Source: Euphorbia lathyris (Eukaryota > Streptophyta > Magnoliopsida > Malpighiales > Euphorbiaceae). Taken from it: a stretch of 64,000 nucleotides of DNA. Below the pieces are notes generated by a model that searched no databases, had not been told where the DNA came from, and saw nothing but the letters and a program-made list of their open reading frames with translations. Position 1 is the first letter of the stretch. Each line of letters begins with the position of its first letter. The stretch is taken from the NCBI RefSeq assembly GCF_963576675.1, contig NC_088911.1, forward strand, positions 60,969,756 through 61,033,755, written 5' to 3'. The translations under genes and the position numbers were made by a program. Shown in pieces: positions 19,474 through 30,125 of this stretch.

Positions 19474-20639
19474 GATAGTGTATTTAAAAAATGAAAACGT
19501 GTAACAAACCTCTATGACAGGTTTTGTTCCACTAGTACTTGCCCTCGATGATTGAATTGGACCACCCTGCACACATATTTACATCAGCCAACATGTTAAC
19601 CATTATGCCTTTGTAATTGCACTAGTACAGGTACACTAACCTTTTGAAGAACTTTACAACCTTTCTTGTTATGCCCTTGCTGTTTGCATTGGGAACACCT
19701 CATTATTGACCCTTTCTTAGACATTTTCCCTACTTTTTTCACCTCATCCTTATCTTTCCTTCTGTTCTTTTTCGGTCTGTCTGGCATAATCCTAATAGGT
19801 GGAGGTTCAACTTCAAGATTTGAACTCTCTGGCCACATCTTCATATTGAGGACAGGTTGTATGTAATGAGAATAGGTAAGCTTGTATTTCTGAATACCAT
19901 ACCAGCTGCTTACATAGTCCATAGGATCTTTTTCTGCTTGAAGAATTGCAGCATATGCATGAGGGCATGGAATGCCCTTTAACTCCCAAGACCTACATGA
20001 ACATGATTTCTTTCTCAGATCAACCACATGCCTATAATCACCATCAATAACTTCATAACCTGCATCATCATTCCATTCGATTCTGCATCTCATTGCAGCA
20101 CTACTGTTCACATTTAAAGTCTTCATGCCCATTGGAGATATCACAGAATTCCATTTCTCTGCAAAATCCCTCATATGAATGTGTCTAAGCATACATTGAA
20201 CCCTAATTTCTTCTAACATGGTGATTATAGTCTTATGCCTAGCTGCTAAGATCCGACTATTAAAGGTTTCTGAAATGTTATTGTCAATGGCATCACAGCA
20301 AGTACCATTAGGGAAATAAACTCTACACCATCTATCCTTATTGCAATTCAACAAATCCTCAACACATTTTTTCCCTCCTATCAAATTCAACTCATTCAGA
20401 TTATCTCTCAATTGAGCTTCAAAACTGGATTTGCAAATTTTCCAAAAACATATTCTTTTGTCAACCCCTCTCCATGTCTTGGCCCATGATGCCAATATGT
20501 GTCTCGCGCACATCCTGTGTTCCACCACTGGCAATACTTCTTTTATTGCAGCATCTAAGCCCTATGGAATACAAAAAAATGCAAGCAAACAGCAAACTTA
20601 AGATAGTGTACACTAGAAAGGCAAGCAAACAGCCAACTT

Positions 20640-21125
20640 ACTTAAGCAACATAATTAAGCAACATAATACCCAAACTTAAGCAACATCATTTCCATGGTT
20701 TATACCCAACATACTTAAGCAACATAATACCCAAACTTAAGCAACATTATATACCAAACAGCAAACATATAATACCCAAACTTCTTAAGCAACATTATAT
20801 ACTAAACAGCAACATTATATACCCAAACTTAAGCAACATTATATACCAAACAGCAAACATATAATACCCAAACTTCTTAAGCAACATTATATACTAAATA
20901 GCAACATTATATACCAAACAGCAAACATATAATACCCAAACTTCTTAAGCAACATTATATACTAAACCGCAACATTATATACCAAACAACAAACATATAA
21001 TACCCAAACTTAAGCAACATTATATACCAAACAGCAAACATATAATACCCAAACTTCCTAAGCAATATTATATACCAAACATCAAACATATAATACCCAA
21101 ACTTCCTAAGCAACATTATAAAAGA
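20640..21125. repeat. Minisatellite in mudrA intron 1
   Basis: Units made of AAGCAACATTATATACCAAA, CAGCAAACATATAATACCCA and AACTTCTTAAGC recur. The CAGCAAACAT landmark falls near 20759, 20851, 20919, 20987, 21032 and 21080, so unit length varies (about 45, 68 and 92 bp) in a nested arrangement. Confidence 0.8.
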
Positions 21126-23456
21126 TAACCAAATACCAAACATAAGATAACCAACTAAGTGAGCAAAATAAACATATATGTACCTTCTGCATGTCACGGA
21201 CAAGTATATAGCCTTGCCCTTCATCTAGATCCAAATCTGCCTTAACCAAATTAAGGAACCACTTCCAAGAGTGCTTAGATTCCACATCAACAACTGCCTA
21301 GGCAATAGGATACATTTGGGAATTTCCATCCTTGGTAGTCACAGTAAGTAACTCTCCTTTGCTAACTTCTTTCAAAAAAACACCCATCCATACCCATGAA
21401 CTTCCTGCACCCGAGCTTAAAACCCTCTTTCATCGCCTTCAAACAGACATAGAAGCCTCTAAATATGTGTCTAATGGGTATATCAACTGTATCAACAAGC
21501 ACAACACATGTTGATCTCGGTTTTGACCTCAATATCTCATCCCTATAGTCATAAATCTTCTTGAACTCCTCTTTGTAGTCACCCACCAGCTCGTCTAAAA
21601 CCTTCATTTTGGCTCTTCTACACACTGACTTCCCGACATAAACTTCATACTTCTCTTTAACCATTTCTTGCAGTCTCCAAATCCTTATGCTGGGATTATC
21701 AACTATCTTGTCCCTCAAATACTTAGCAATGAATTTAGAGTCACACTGCATGTTCCTGTTTGTCTTGAAGCAGTTGTGTGTTGGGTTGTAAGTCCTCACT
21801 ATAAAATCATGAGTTGTTGTATCTAAACTACCAAACAATTTCCATTTACATCTTTTGCATCTAGCCCAAACCCTGTGGAAATCATTGGGCTTAGTCCTCA
21901 AACTTGCTCCCCTCTTAACTAAATACTTTGCTAGTGCTTCTCTAAACTCATAAACATCCTTAAAAACCATCCCAATCTCAAAAACTGGCATCTCTGTGTT
22001 AGGATCATAGTGAACTCTTCTCCCTCTTCTCCTCTATGGACCATCTTCATTTTCACTCTCGGAATCAAAGCTATCTACGTCTGACGAGCCAATATATTCC
22101 TCATCACCTCCCAACAAACCTTCCCTATTTTGCCTAGGGACATAATCCCTCCCATCATCTCCTTTGTCAGTTCCTAGAGGACCTAGTCTAACTTCTGCTG
22201 GAGGTTCAGGCCTTTTCCTTTTAGATTTGTCCCTCATCTCAACTAAGATCTTGGCCCTGACCTATGTTAGTTCTTCATCGAAATCACTCCCATTAGAATC
22301 CTCATTTGGCTCAATGTAGTTTTCATCTGAATCTGAATCTGAACATCCTTCAAAGCTTGAATCTGAGTCATCTAGGTCTTCTCGGTTTGAATCTGAATTG
22401 TCCTCCTTCCCTGCTTCTACATTGCTCTGTTTTGCTTTTATTTCCTCATTTAAGTCCTCAGTAGAGATAGGTGTTGTGTTAATACACATGTTTGCCACAC
22501 TATCAATCCCACCCATCTCACTTTGCTCCTGGGTCCCACCCTCTTTTGCATCGTCAGTTTTATCCACAAATATCTCGATTTCATCACTTACCCCCTTACA
22601 ATTAACCAATTTCATCAACTCTGAGTCATTACTCACAACAACTAACTCCCCAGACAACACATTCTTAATGTAGATAGAACCACATTTCTCATAACCCAAA
22701 TATCTCACACTCCACAGTATTTCAAGCCTACTAAATTATCTTCATCTACATCTTCATCAGAAATACTCCCACCTACGTATTTCAGACAACTTCCTTCTTT
22801 CACAACCCTCCCACCATGATGCAATCTTATAATAAGATATCACATCTGAAAAGTACACAAAGGAACATCTATATAGTAAGATTCTCATTTCTGAAAAAGC
22901 AATACAGTAACAGCTATACAATAAAGTAATTGTATTGCACATGCTATTATTCCACAACTACACAAATTCCAACTCAGAAAGTGAATAAAAAAACCCTAAA
23001 TTATATCAGCCAACCAACTAATAAAGTGAATGGAACACATTATATCAGCAAACAACAAGCATGCATAGATAATGTATCAAAAACAGAAAAGGAAACCAAC
23101 CTCAATGTCATCAGTTCTGCACGGGCTGAGTTGATACCGAAATCCGCGATGAACCCTAATTCGTTTTCTACAGAAGCCAATCGAGAGAAACAACTTGAGG
23201 AGATTAAGAACTTTGTGAATGAAAGTCAGATAAATCGACTGAGTAGAGAGGAGATCAATGAATTGAAGAGTTTGTTGGTGGGAAATGAAGAGACTTTCGA
23301 TTTCTTGATGGTTCATTCGTCTTTTCACCCTAATTTCATGAGGATATTTTAGACTTTTCATAGGCATTGCTGGTGTGGCAAAATCGATTGCCATGTGTCG
23401 AGCGCGTGTGGTTTACACATCTGAGATCAACTCATCCTTTCGAAAAATGGGGCAAA

Positions 23457-23562
23457 TAATAGTGTTTTCATTGAGTTAAGCGGGTTAAATGGATGTCCCT
23501 TGAGTTGAGGGGGTTAAATGAATAAAATGGACAACTTTAAGATGCTGGATATGCATTAAGCC
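23457..23562 (-). repeat. Right terminal inverted repeat of the 15-kb MULE
   Basis: Partner of 8359-8465. Ends ...ATGCATTAAGCC, followed by the duplication TAATTTAAA. Confidence 0.88.
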
Positions 23563-23571
23563 TAATTTAAA

Positions 23572-24340
23572 TTTTGAACTTTAAAATTTATTGGATAAGA
23601 AAATAAAGTTAGAATGCACCAATATGAGAATAATTTTCATCATATGATCATATTCAGTTCTAAATAATAATTATTTAGCTTAAAGCTAAATTAGATCTCA
23701 GATTGTACTTTAAAATCACCAATTAGGCTTTCAATTTATACTTTAAAAGCTAACGAGGTCCCTAACTTTCTAAAATAGATGATCCGTCAATTGGATCCCT
23801 CTCATAATTGAAAGAAAATTTGGATCGACTATTTTATATTTTTAATTCGATTTATATTAGTATTTTATAATATTTTAGGTTATGATCATTGGTTTAGTAA
23901 AAAAAATCAAGTTAAACCGAACCAAAATTAATGTGTATCGGACTAAACCCAAAAGAATGTTTTATTCACTTTCCAAAGCTCATTTCACTATGAAGGCCTT
24001 ATAGACGCCCATAGCCCGCCCCACCAAAAACCATCACACTGACAAGACCAGGGATAAGGTGATATTTTCACATTACTAGAAGTCTGTAAATAGGTCATTT
24101 TTACTTTATCTACTTTCGTTATGTTAGATATCACATTTCTTTACTCCGATTGGTCGTTAATTTTAGCATCAAAGTGTACCCATAGGATCCTCCATGGCAG
24201 AGGTCAACGAACAGCTAGAGAAATCAACTTAGAAGTTGGACCAGACCCAACTTTTAGTGCGGTGAGCATAGAAACGCAATGCTCTTTCCCCTAAGAAAAC
24301 AATCTCTATTGAACTGTCTGAGTCGAGTTCCACTGACTCT
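23572..24340. other. Unassigned AT-rich sequence
   Basis: No gene or element end was recognised. It joins the MULE insertion site to the Athila-type ORF, and its right part may be the start of that element. Confidence 0.3.
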
Positions 24341-25413
24341 ATGGAGACTGATTCTAGCTCGCACAACAACTCCTTCGAGCAAGCAGAATCGGAAGCTCAC
24401 AGTGAACACCCTGAGGAACCCGAAGCTCCAACCTCCTTAGCACAACCAAAGAAAACGCCTCGGGCTCGGCTAGGGAAAGGGCCGCATCGCTCCAAACCTG
24501 AAGTCGTCGACACTGAGATGACTTTTGACTCGGTGGCACACCAACAGAGGTATAATTCCTTAAAATCTAAATCTTTTGTTGAAGGTCGTTGTTTGCATGA
24601 GGCCACTTTGGTTGCTTTGAATATTAAATTTGATGTGCATGATTTGATGGATACCATTGGCTGGAAGCCATTTTTGCAAATGAATTATCCTGTTTACAAT
24701 TGTTTGGTGCATGAGTTCTTTAGCACGTTTACTTTGGATAAAAAGAAAATGAAAAATCACAAGCCTCATGCATTCAATTCCAGTTGTGTGACCAAATGCA
24801 TAACCTGTCTGTAGTTGAATTTAATATGGCATTGGCATTATTTGACAAAGAATTTTGCTCTACTGGTGCATATTCTAACATGTTTTGTGATTACCCCGCT
24901 GAGTTCAATGTTGTGGATGTTTATTCTGAGTTCACTGGTTTAGCCAATCGCATTTTTAGCCCTTCAAAGTCTAAGGCAAACCTAATGTTGAGCGAGCCTT
25001 TGCGTTTCATGCACAGGTTTTTGGCTATTAACTATTCAGCTAGGAATGATGATACCACTATTGTGTCAAAATAGGAATTGTTCTTTTTATGGTGTATGGT
25101 AACTGAACAACAAGTTAATTTAGGCTATTGGTTAGCACTAAAATTTTCTGAAATGGTCAAAAGGGTAGCTAAATTTCACCTAGGACATGTCATCACGTGC
25201 TTAGCAGTTAACTTATGTAATCTTGATGTTGATGAATGTCCTTTGCACATTGCTTGTCGTATGCTTCCTTTTGACTTAGCCTTGTTAAGAGCCATGAAGC
25301 TAATCCGAAACGAGGAAGGAGGTTCTGTTTCTTTTATCCCTGCAGGTGATTTACCCTCACACACATGTCCTATACCCAGAAAATTTGCAACCCCTGCAGC
25401 ACCTACTCAATGA
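24341..25413 (+). pseudogene. Athila-type Gypsy ORF (env-position gene), frameshifted
   Basis: Three plus-strand pieces follow one another: 24341-24814, 24784-25074 and 25078-25413. The first has an acidic N-terminus, then RYNSLKSKSFVEGRC and DTIGWKPFLQMNYPVYNCLVHEFF. The second has QMHNLSVVEFNMALALFDKE, and the third FFLWCMVTEQQVNLGYWLA. This fits the ATHILA ORF family (PF03078 as I recall it): a ...GW..FL....P.Y..L..EF.. block, then the FILW and GxxLA blocks. That gene lies after pol in Athila elements; its function is unsettled. A frameshift near 24784 and a TAG at about 25072 break it. No gag or pol remains here, so the copy is non-autonomous or truncated. Confidence 0.6.
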
Positions 25414-25722
25414 CAGGGCGAAACTTCAGCTCCCAACCAGGACACGGACGACCCTATGGAGCGCTTGACTTCCTTGGCTGCCGTTGTTGGCATAATGGCT
25501 GAAACTGTTCAGAAAATCTACCAGAACCAGGCAGCCTATTTCAAGGAGGTTGGATTCACACCTCCATTCCCCTTCGCTCCTTGATTCCATCGGCTCACTC
25601 CTCCACGGGGCAGTTACTCTTACCCTTTTCTTTTCTTTTTTTATTCTACTGTTGTCCTTAGAATTCTTCATAATTTAGGTTTTTACATTGAGACGATGCA
25701 TAATAGTAGTGGGGGAGGGAGA

Positions 25723-27578
25723 CAGGGTCGACTCTAGGGGGAGGCCGCCTAGGCGGCCGCCTAGGGCCTCCGACTTACGGGGGCCTCCGATCGAAATTTT
25801 TTTAAAATTTGATAATTATTAAAGATATTATGGTTAAAAGGTATATAGATTTAAATATATAATAGAAAATATTGCTAGGCTAAATGGTAAAGACATAGTG
25901 GAGATGTTTATAATGGTGGGGGTTCAATTCTCTGGATTAGCAATGTATAAATTATTACTTTGTTATTGTAGTTATTTTTAAATTTTTTATTTTTTAATAA
26001 ATTACAAGATGAAATTCACTTATAAATTGTAATTTGGTGCAAAATGTTATGTAGACTCTGATTTATCAATTCCCTGGATTATCATATTTTTGTTCACATT
26101 TTCTCTTATTTTTTTCTTTCTTTCTTTGACAACACCAATGTATAAATTATTACTTTGTTATTGTAGTTATTTTTAAATTTTTTATTTTTTAATAAATTAC
26201 AAGATGAAATTCACTTATAAATTATAATTTGGTGCAAAATGTTATTTAGACTCTGATTTATCAATTCCCTGGATTAGCATTTTTTTGTTCACATTTTCTT
26301 TTATTTTTTTCTTTCTTTCTTTGACAACACCAATGTATAAATTATTACTTTGTTATTGTAGTTATTTTTAAATTTTTTATTTTTTAATAAATTACAAGAT
26401 GAATTTCACTTATAAATTGTAATTTGGTGCAAAATGTTATTTAGACTCTGATTTATTTAAAATTTTAATATTTGACCGCTAATTTATTATTTGATCACAT
26501 TTAGACCATAAACTATTTAAATTGATGAAATTTCACTCAATTTTGATGATTCTTTGGATCAACATTTATTAGTTCATTTTTTCTCTTTTTTTTTCTTTCT
26601 TTTGACAACACCTATACTGATTTTTTCTGAACTTTTTTTCATATTTGAAAACAATGTATAAACTATTATTTTGTTATTGTAGTGATTTTTAAATTTTTTA
26701 TTTTTTTAATTACAAGACGAAATGCACTTATAAATTACAATTTGTAATTTAGTATAAAATGTTATTTAGACTTTGATTTATTTAAAATTTTAATATTTGG
26801 CCACTAATTTATCATTTAGTCACATTTGGACCATATACTATTCAAATTGATGAAATTCTACTTAATTTTGATGAAGTCTTGATAAAATTGTTTCCTTATG
26901 ATATGTGATGATATTTTAACATACGGGCTTGATATGCCGTACGTTTTAAAGTTGATTTACCCAAATAATTAATGAGATTAAAACAAGAAAACAAATCTCT
27001 AAACTAAAATATATCAAGTCTAGTTATCAAAATATCATCATATGTCAATAATTCTATTAAGTTTTCATCCAAATTGGGTTGAAATTTCACCAATTGGGAT
27101 AGTTCAGTGGCCAAATGATAAAATTTTGGATAGATCAAAATGACAAGATTCCTTGGATAAATCGATGTCCAAATAGTGATTTAAGCCTGTAATTCATAAT
27201 AAATACGCGACTCAACCAATTTTTAATCTCGAAGATAAATTTTTCTCTTTCTTTCCATAGAATCTTGCGATTAGGTTCGAGTTCAGTCGTCCAAGATTAA
27301 TTTTCAGAAATTAATACTTTGTTGTCAGCTTGCTTCTCGCATGACTGGTGAGAAGAAACTTTATTTTAAATATATAAAAAAACTCGATTTTACATGTACA
27401 AAAGCAAGAAAAATAATAATTTCTTAGCTTTATGTTATTATTATATGACTTGAATTGTAGTTAATAATTTATTGATTTTACTATTTAATATTTATTATTT
27501 CTGAAATAGTATTAGATTTAGATATGAAAAAAAATGCACAATACGTCTAGGGCCTCCAAAATGCTGGAGACGGCCCTG
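25723..27578. mobile_element. Non-autonomous hAT element inside the Athila remnant
   Basis: It starts CAGGGTCGACTC and ends GAGACGGCCCTG, and is flanked on both sides by GAGGGAGA (25715-25722 and 27579-27586). CAGGG ends and 8-bp duplications are hAT signatures. The 1856-bp interior is very AT-rich, non-coding and largely tandem repeats. The insertion split a purine-rich GTGGGGGAGGGAGAC tract that looks like the polypurine tract of the host retrotransposon. Confidence 0.9.
25941..26470. repeat. 195-bp tandem repeats in the hAT element
   Basis: CAATGTATAAATTATTAC begins units at 25941, 26136 and 26331, a constant 195-bp period. A diverged further unit starts near 26652. Units share GATGAAATTCACTTATAAAT and runs of TTTCTTTCTTTC. 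Confidence 0.88.
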
Positions 27579-27586
27579 GAGGGAGA

Positions 27587-28264
27587 CTTGAGTCTTAAGG
27601 GAAGTTTTGTTGGTGTGTTGGGAGCTTTACTCTCGTATATATCATATTGTGCTGAGGAACTTTTGCTTTTTTTTATTTTTGCCTGTAAATATATTTTGAC
27701 CAAGTGTGAGGTGCCCACCAATTTTTGATTATGAATGCGGTTAAGAACTAAGTGTGAGGTGGGAACTCAAATGCATGTTCCTAAGTGTCATTGTTGTCTC
27801 TAAATCTACACTTGAAATTGTTGACAAACGAAACTAGTCTAGTACTAAGGCCCGCTTGTTTTATGGAAATTCACAGCCTTTGATTTGAAAAGATCTGGAG
27901 AAGAGTAGATGACCCGTCATGCTTTGCTAAATTGTTTAATTAATTAGTTATGAAGTCTTTCGGCCTGGAATAGAAAAAACTTTTTGAAACTTACACCACC
28001 ACCATTTTATCCCAAATTTTTGGAAAGCTTTTGAGCCAAACAAGAAAAGAGCGGAAACATTACATTTCGCTCTGGTTTTTTTTTATGAGTGTTATCCAAC
28101 TCTAGTTTGAAACTCTAGAACTTATCATGTTATGCATTTCGAGACCACATTGATGTATTCAAGCATTAAACATGATAAGGGCAGTAGGTTTTTTTCTTTC
28201 AGTCATTTTAAATAAACTTTGAACCCCTAGTCTTGCCCAAGACTAACTAGAAAAATGACAGTAC
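27587..28264 (+). other. 3' non-coding part of the Athila-type element
   Basis: No reading frame of note. The sequence AGTGTGAGGTG recurs (near 27706 and 27752, and again at 33682 before an LTR). This resembles the purine-rich region before the 3' LTR of Athila elements. The block ends where the SIRE-like LTR begins. Confidence 0.4.
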
Positions 28265-29583
28265 TGTTGGTCCCTTATAACGTGACAAGTTAGTTCCAAG
28301 GGAGGGATAGGAACTATTTAAAAATTTGTCCGTTTAGGCTGACTTCTTTTCCTTATAAAAAGGGTTACACAGCGCGCTGAGTGAATTTAAGACACTAGCT
28401 TAGTCAACTGGTGACTAAGTCAGTTTCTTTTCTTGAGTCAGGAGATAGCACTTGAGTCTATTCCTGAACTCAGATACTCAATGCACAACTCGGCGTGACT
28501 TCTTTACTTAGTCAGTTTTCAAGCAAGCAATATATATCAAAGGAGTTAAAGGGTTAGAAAGATATTACTCAGCAGATTTATCCAGGTTCGGCCTCTCCGC
28601 CTACGTCCTGTCCCCGGAACACGTTTCGAGCTTTTTGAATTCTCTACTGAGCTCTTTAAAGGTAGAGCACCAAACCTTTTACAAATAGAAGCTGAATATG
28701 ACAAGAGTACCTTCCTCTATACCTCTACTCACTCCTATATCTACGCTGAGTACTATAACCGAGTACTCAGCCTCTCCTTTCTATTCTTCTAGAAATGATA
28801 AAGTGTTTGTCCTAAACAACGATTGCTAAGACACTTTAGATGATTGGAAATCACTCTAGACTTTTACACAATAATATGGAAATTGGTGTAAGGTATTTGC
28901 TTTGCTTTTCTCACAGAATCTTCGAGTATGAATTTGGTCAGCGTTTCGACAACTTGAAGTTCTGTATCGATTGAAGCAAATGGATGGCCTTTATATAGTG
29001 ACACTTGAGGCACCTGGTCATTTCGAATTTCGAAATAACCGTTGGAGGGAAACGGCTTCCTGTCGTTGTCACTCTGGGCGTGCTCAGCGTCGTTGGCCAA
29101 TAGGATTCACGCATCTTCTGTCTTCATCAGTCTTTGGCAGAATGTTTCGACATTTAAGAAAAAGTCCACGAGACAGCTTTCTGCACCTTCTGAACTTTTC
29201 CCAAAGTAGAAATACTTTGTCTAGAAGTTGAACATTGTTTGCCGCTATCCAGACTGCTTTGTCATCCAACTCAGCAGCTTCTTCTTGAAGCTTTTGCCAC
29301 GAAGGCTTCTCGATCCTTCTCTTGCTGAGTCGTCGTTTTAGTTGATACGGCTTCGTTTTGAATCTCTTGGGCCGAATGGTATTGATGTGTTGACTTGGGA
29401 TTGACTTCCACTTTATGGGCCTTTGGGCTTTTTAAACTCAATGTCTTATACACAATTAAACTCAACATTGAAAAAACACATTAGTGTAAATAAATCAAAG
29501 CATTATAAATTTAATGTGTTAGAATATTTTTATCATTACTTAAATAATTTTGTCAAATCAAAATCATATGGAAAGGTGTTTCA
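28265..29583 (-). repeat. SIRE-like 3' LTR
   Basis: In element orientation the LTR starts TGTTGAAACACC at 29583, right after the polypurine tract AAAATGGGGGAG (29586-29597). It ends GGGACCAACA at 28265, giving about 1319 bp with TG...CA ends. A TATATAAAG lies within it near 28995. It is related to the LTR at 50963-52231 through shared blocks (CAGATTTAT..GGTTCG, GTAGAGCAC.AAACCTTTTACAA, AGTACCTTCCT). Only this LTR of the element is present. Confidence 0.75.
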
Positions 29584-30125
29584 ACAAACTCCCCCATTTT
29601 GATGTTGGCAAAAATATTCAGTCGAAGAACTCAGTGTTGAGCTCCCCCATGATAGTTGACCTTATTTTATCAAATAACTCCCCCGTAAGGGTTGAGCTAC
29701 TGACTTAGTTTTACTCTAAACATTTTAAGGTTTAATTGAGTAAGTCTAAGGTCAGTTTTCAGAGATAGGTCAGCTCATGGAACATATTCTATTTAACTCA
29801 GTTTTACACGGAAGGTTTAAATATCAGAGAGCGCTGAGTATGCTTTGTTTAATGAGTTTTAGATAAGTGGACATATAAGAAGTGGTCAACATGCATGATC
29901 AACACAGCAGACATATCATTAATTAATATAGACAGTAAAGCATAGTTGATTTAATGAAGATGCGTTTTAACAAATTATATCAAACACTTAAGTAGGCATC
30001 GCACAAGAATAGTCAATATGAAAGATATAGAGATGCATATAATTTGTTTTGAATTTAAAGTTAGCACAATACAAAAAGAAACAGATTGAAGGGTTCAAAA
30101 GCTATCCTAGACAACACAAGTTAAG

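Larger units (their letters stand above)
16584..22842 (-). pseudogene. mudrA-type MULE transposase, multi-exon, disrupted
   Basis: Minus-strand gene. Exons inferred: about 22842-21184, 20561-19641, 19566-19510, 17149-16991 and 16904-16584. Order: N-terminal PB1-like segment (LHHGGRVVKEGSCLKYVGG), acidic region, MuDR DNA-binding domain (VFKDVYEFREALAKYLV), then the DDE core with GMDG, RDMQKGL and NNISETFNS. A SWIM zinc finger (CSCRSWELKGIPCPHA), a CCHC knuckle (CSQCKQQGHNKKGC), basic stretches and a Gln/Thr-rich tail follow. It would cut and rejoin MULE ends in the nucleus. Breaks: TAG stops at 22262-22264, 22034-22036 and 21298-21300; a frameshift at the seven-base A-run 21374-21380; another near 22709. 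Intron 1 holds a minisatellite and the 19510/17149 intron a solo LTR. Confidence 0.88.
8359..23562. mobile_element. Composite autonomous-type MULE with nested LINE and solo LTR
   Basis: Inverted ends of about 105 bp start GGCTTAATGCATA at 8359 and close with the complement at 23562. The flanks TTATTTAAA (8350-8358) and TAATTTAAA (23563-23571) are a 9-bp duplication with one mismatch. Inside are mudrA (-, 16584-22842) and a GRF zinc-finger gene (+, 15743-16064), which converge. Two later insertions, a LINE (8597-15324) and a solo LTR (17186-19473), inflate it; without them it would be about 6.2 kb, a usual size for autonomous MULEs. Both element genes carry stops or frameshifts, so this copy no longer makes its own transposase. 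Confidence 0.9.

Noticed and set aside
20640..21125. CRISPR-like regular repeats
   Set aside because: Units are of unequal length, without conserved repeat/unique spacer structure, inside a plant transposon intron.
22930..23394. 140-codon plus-strand and 105-codon minus-strand ORFs near the right MULE end
   Set aside because: No recognisable domain; they overlap each other and lie between the mudrA start and the TIR. Probably leader sequence.
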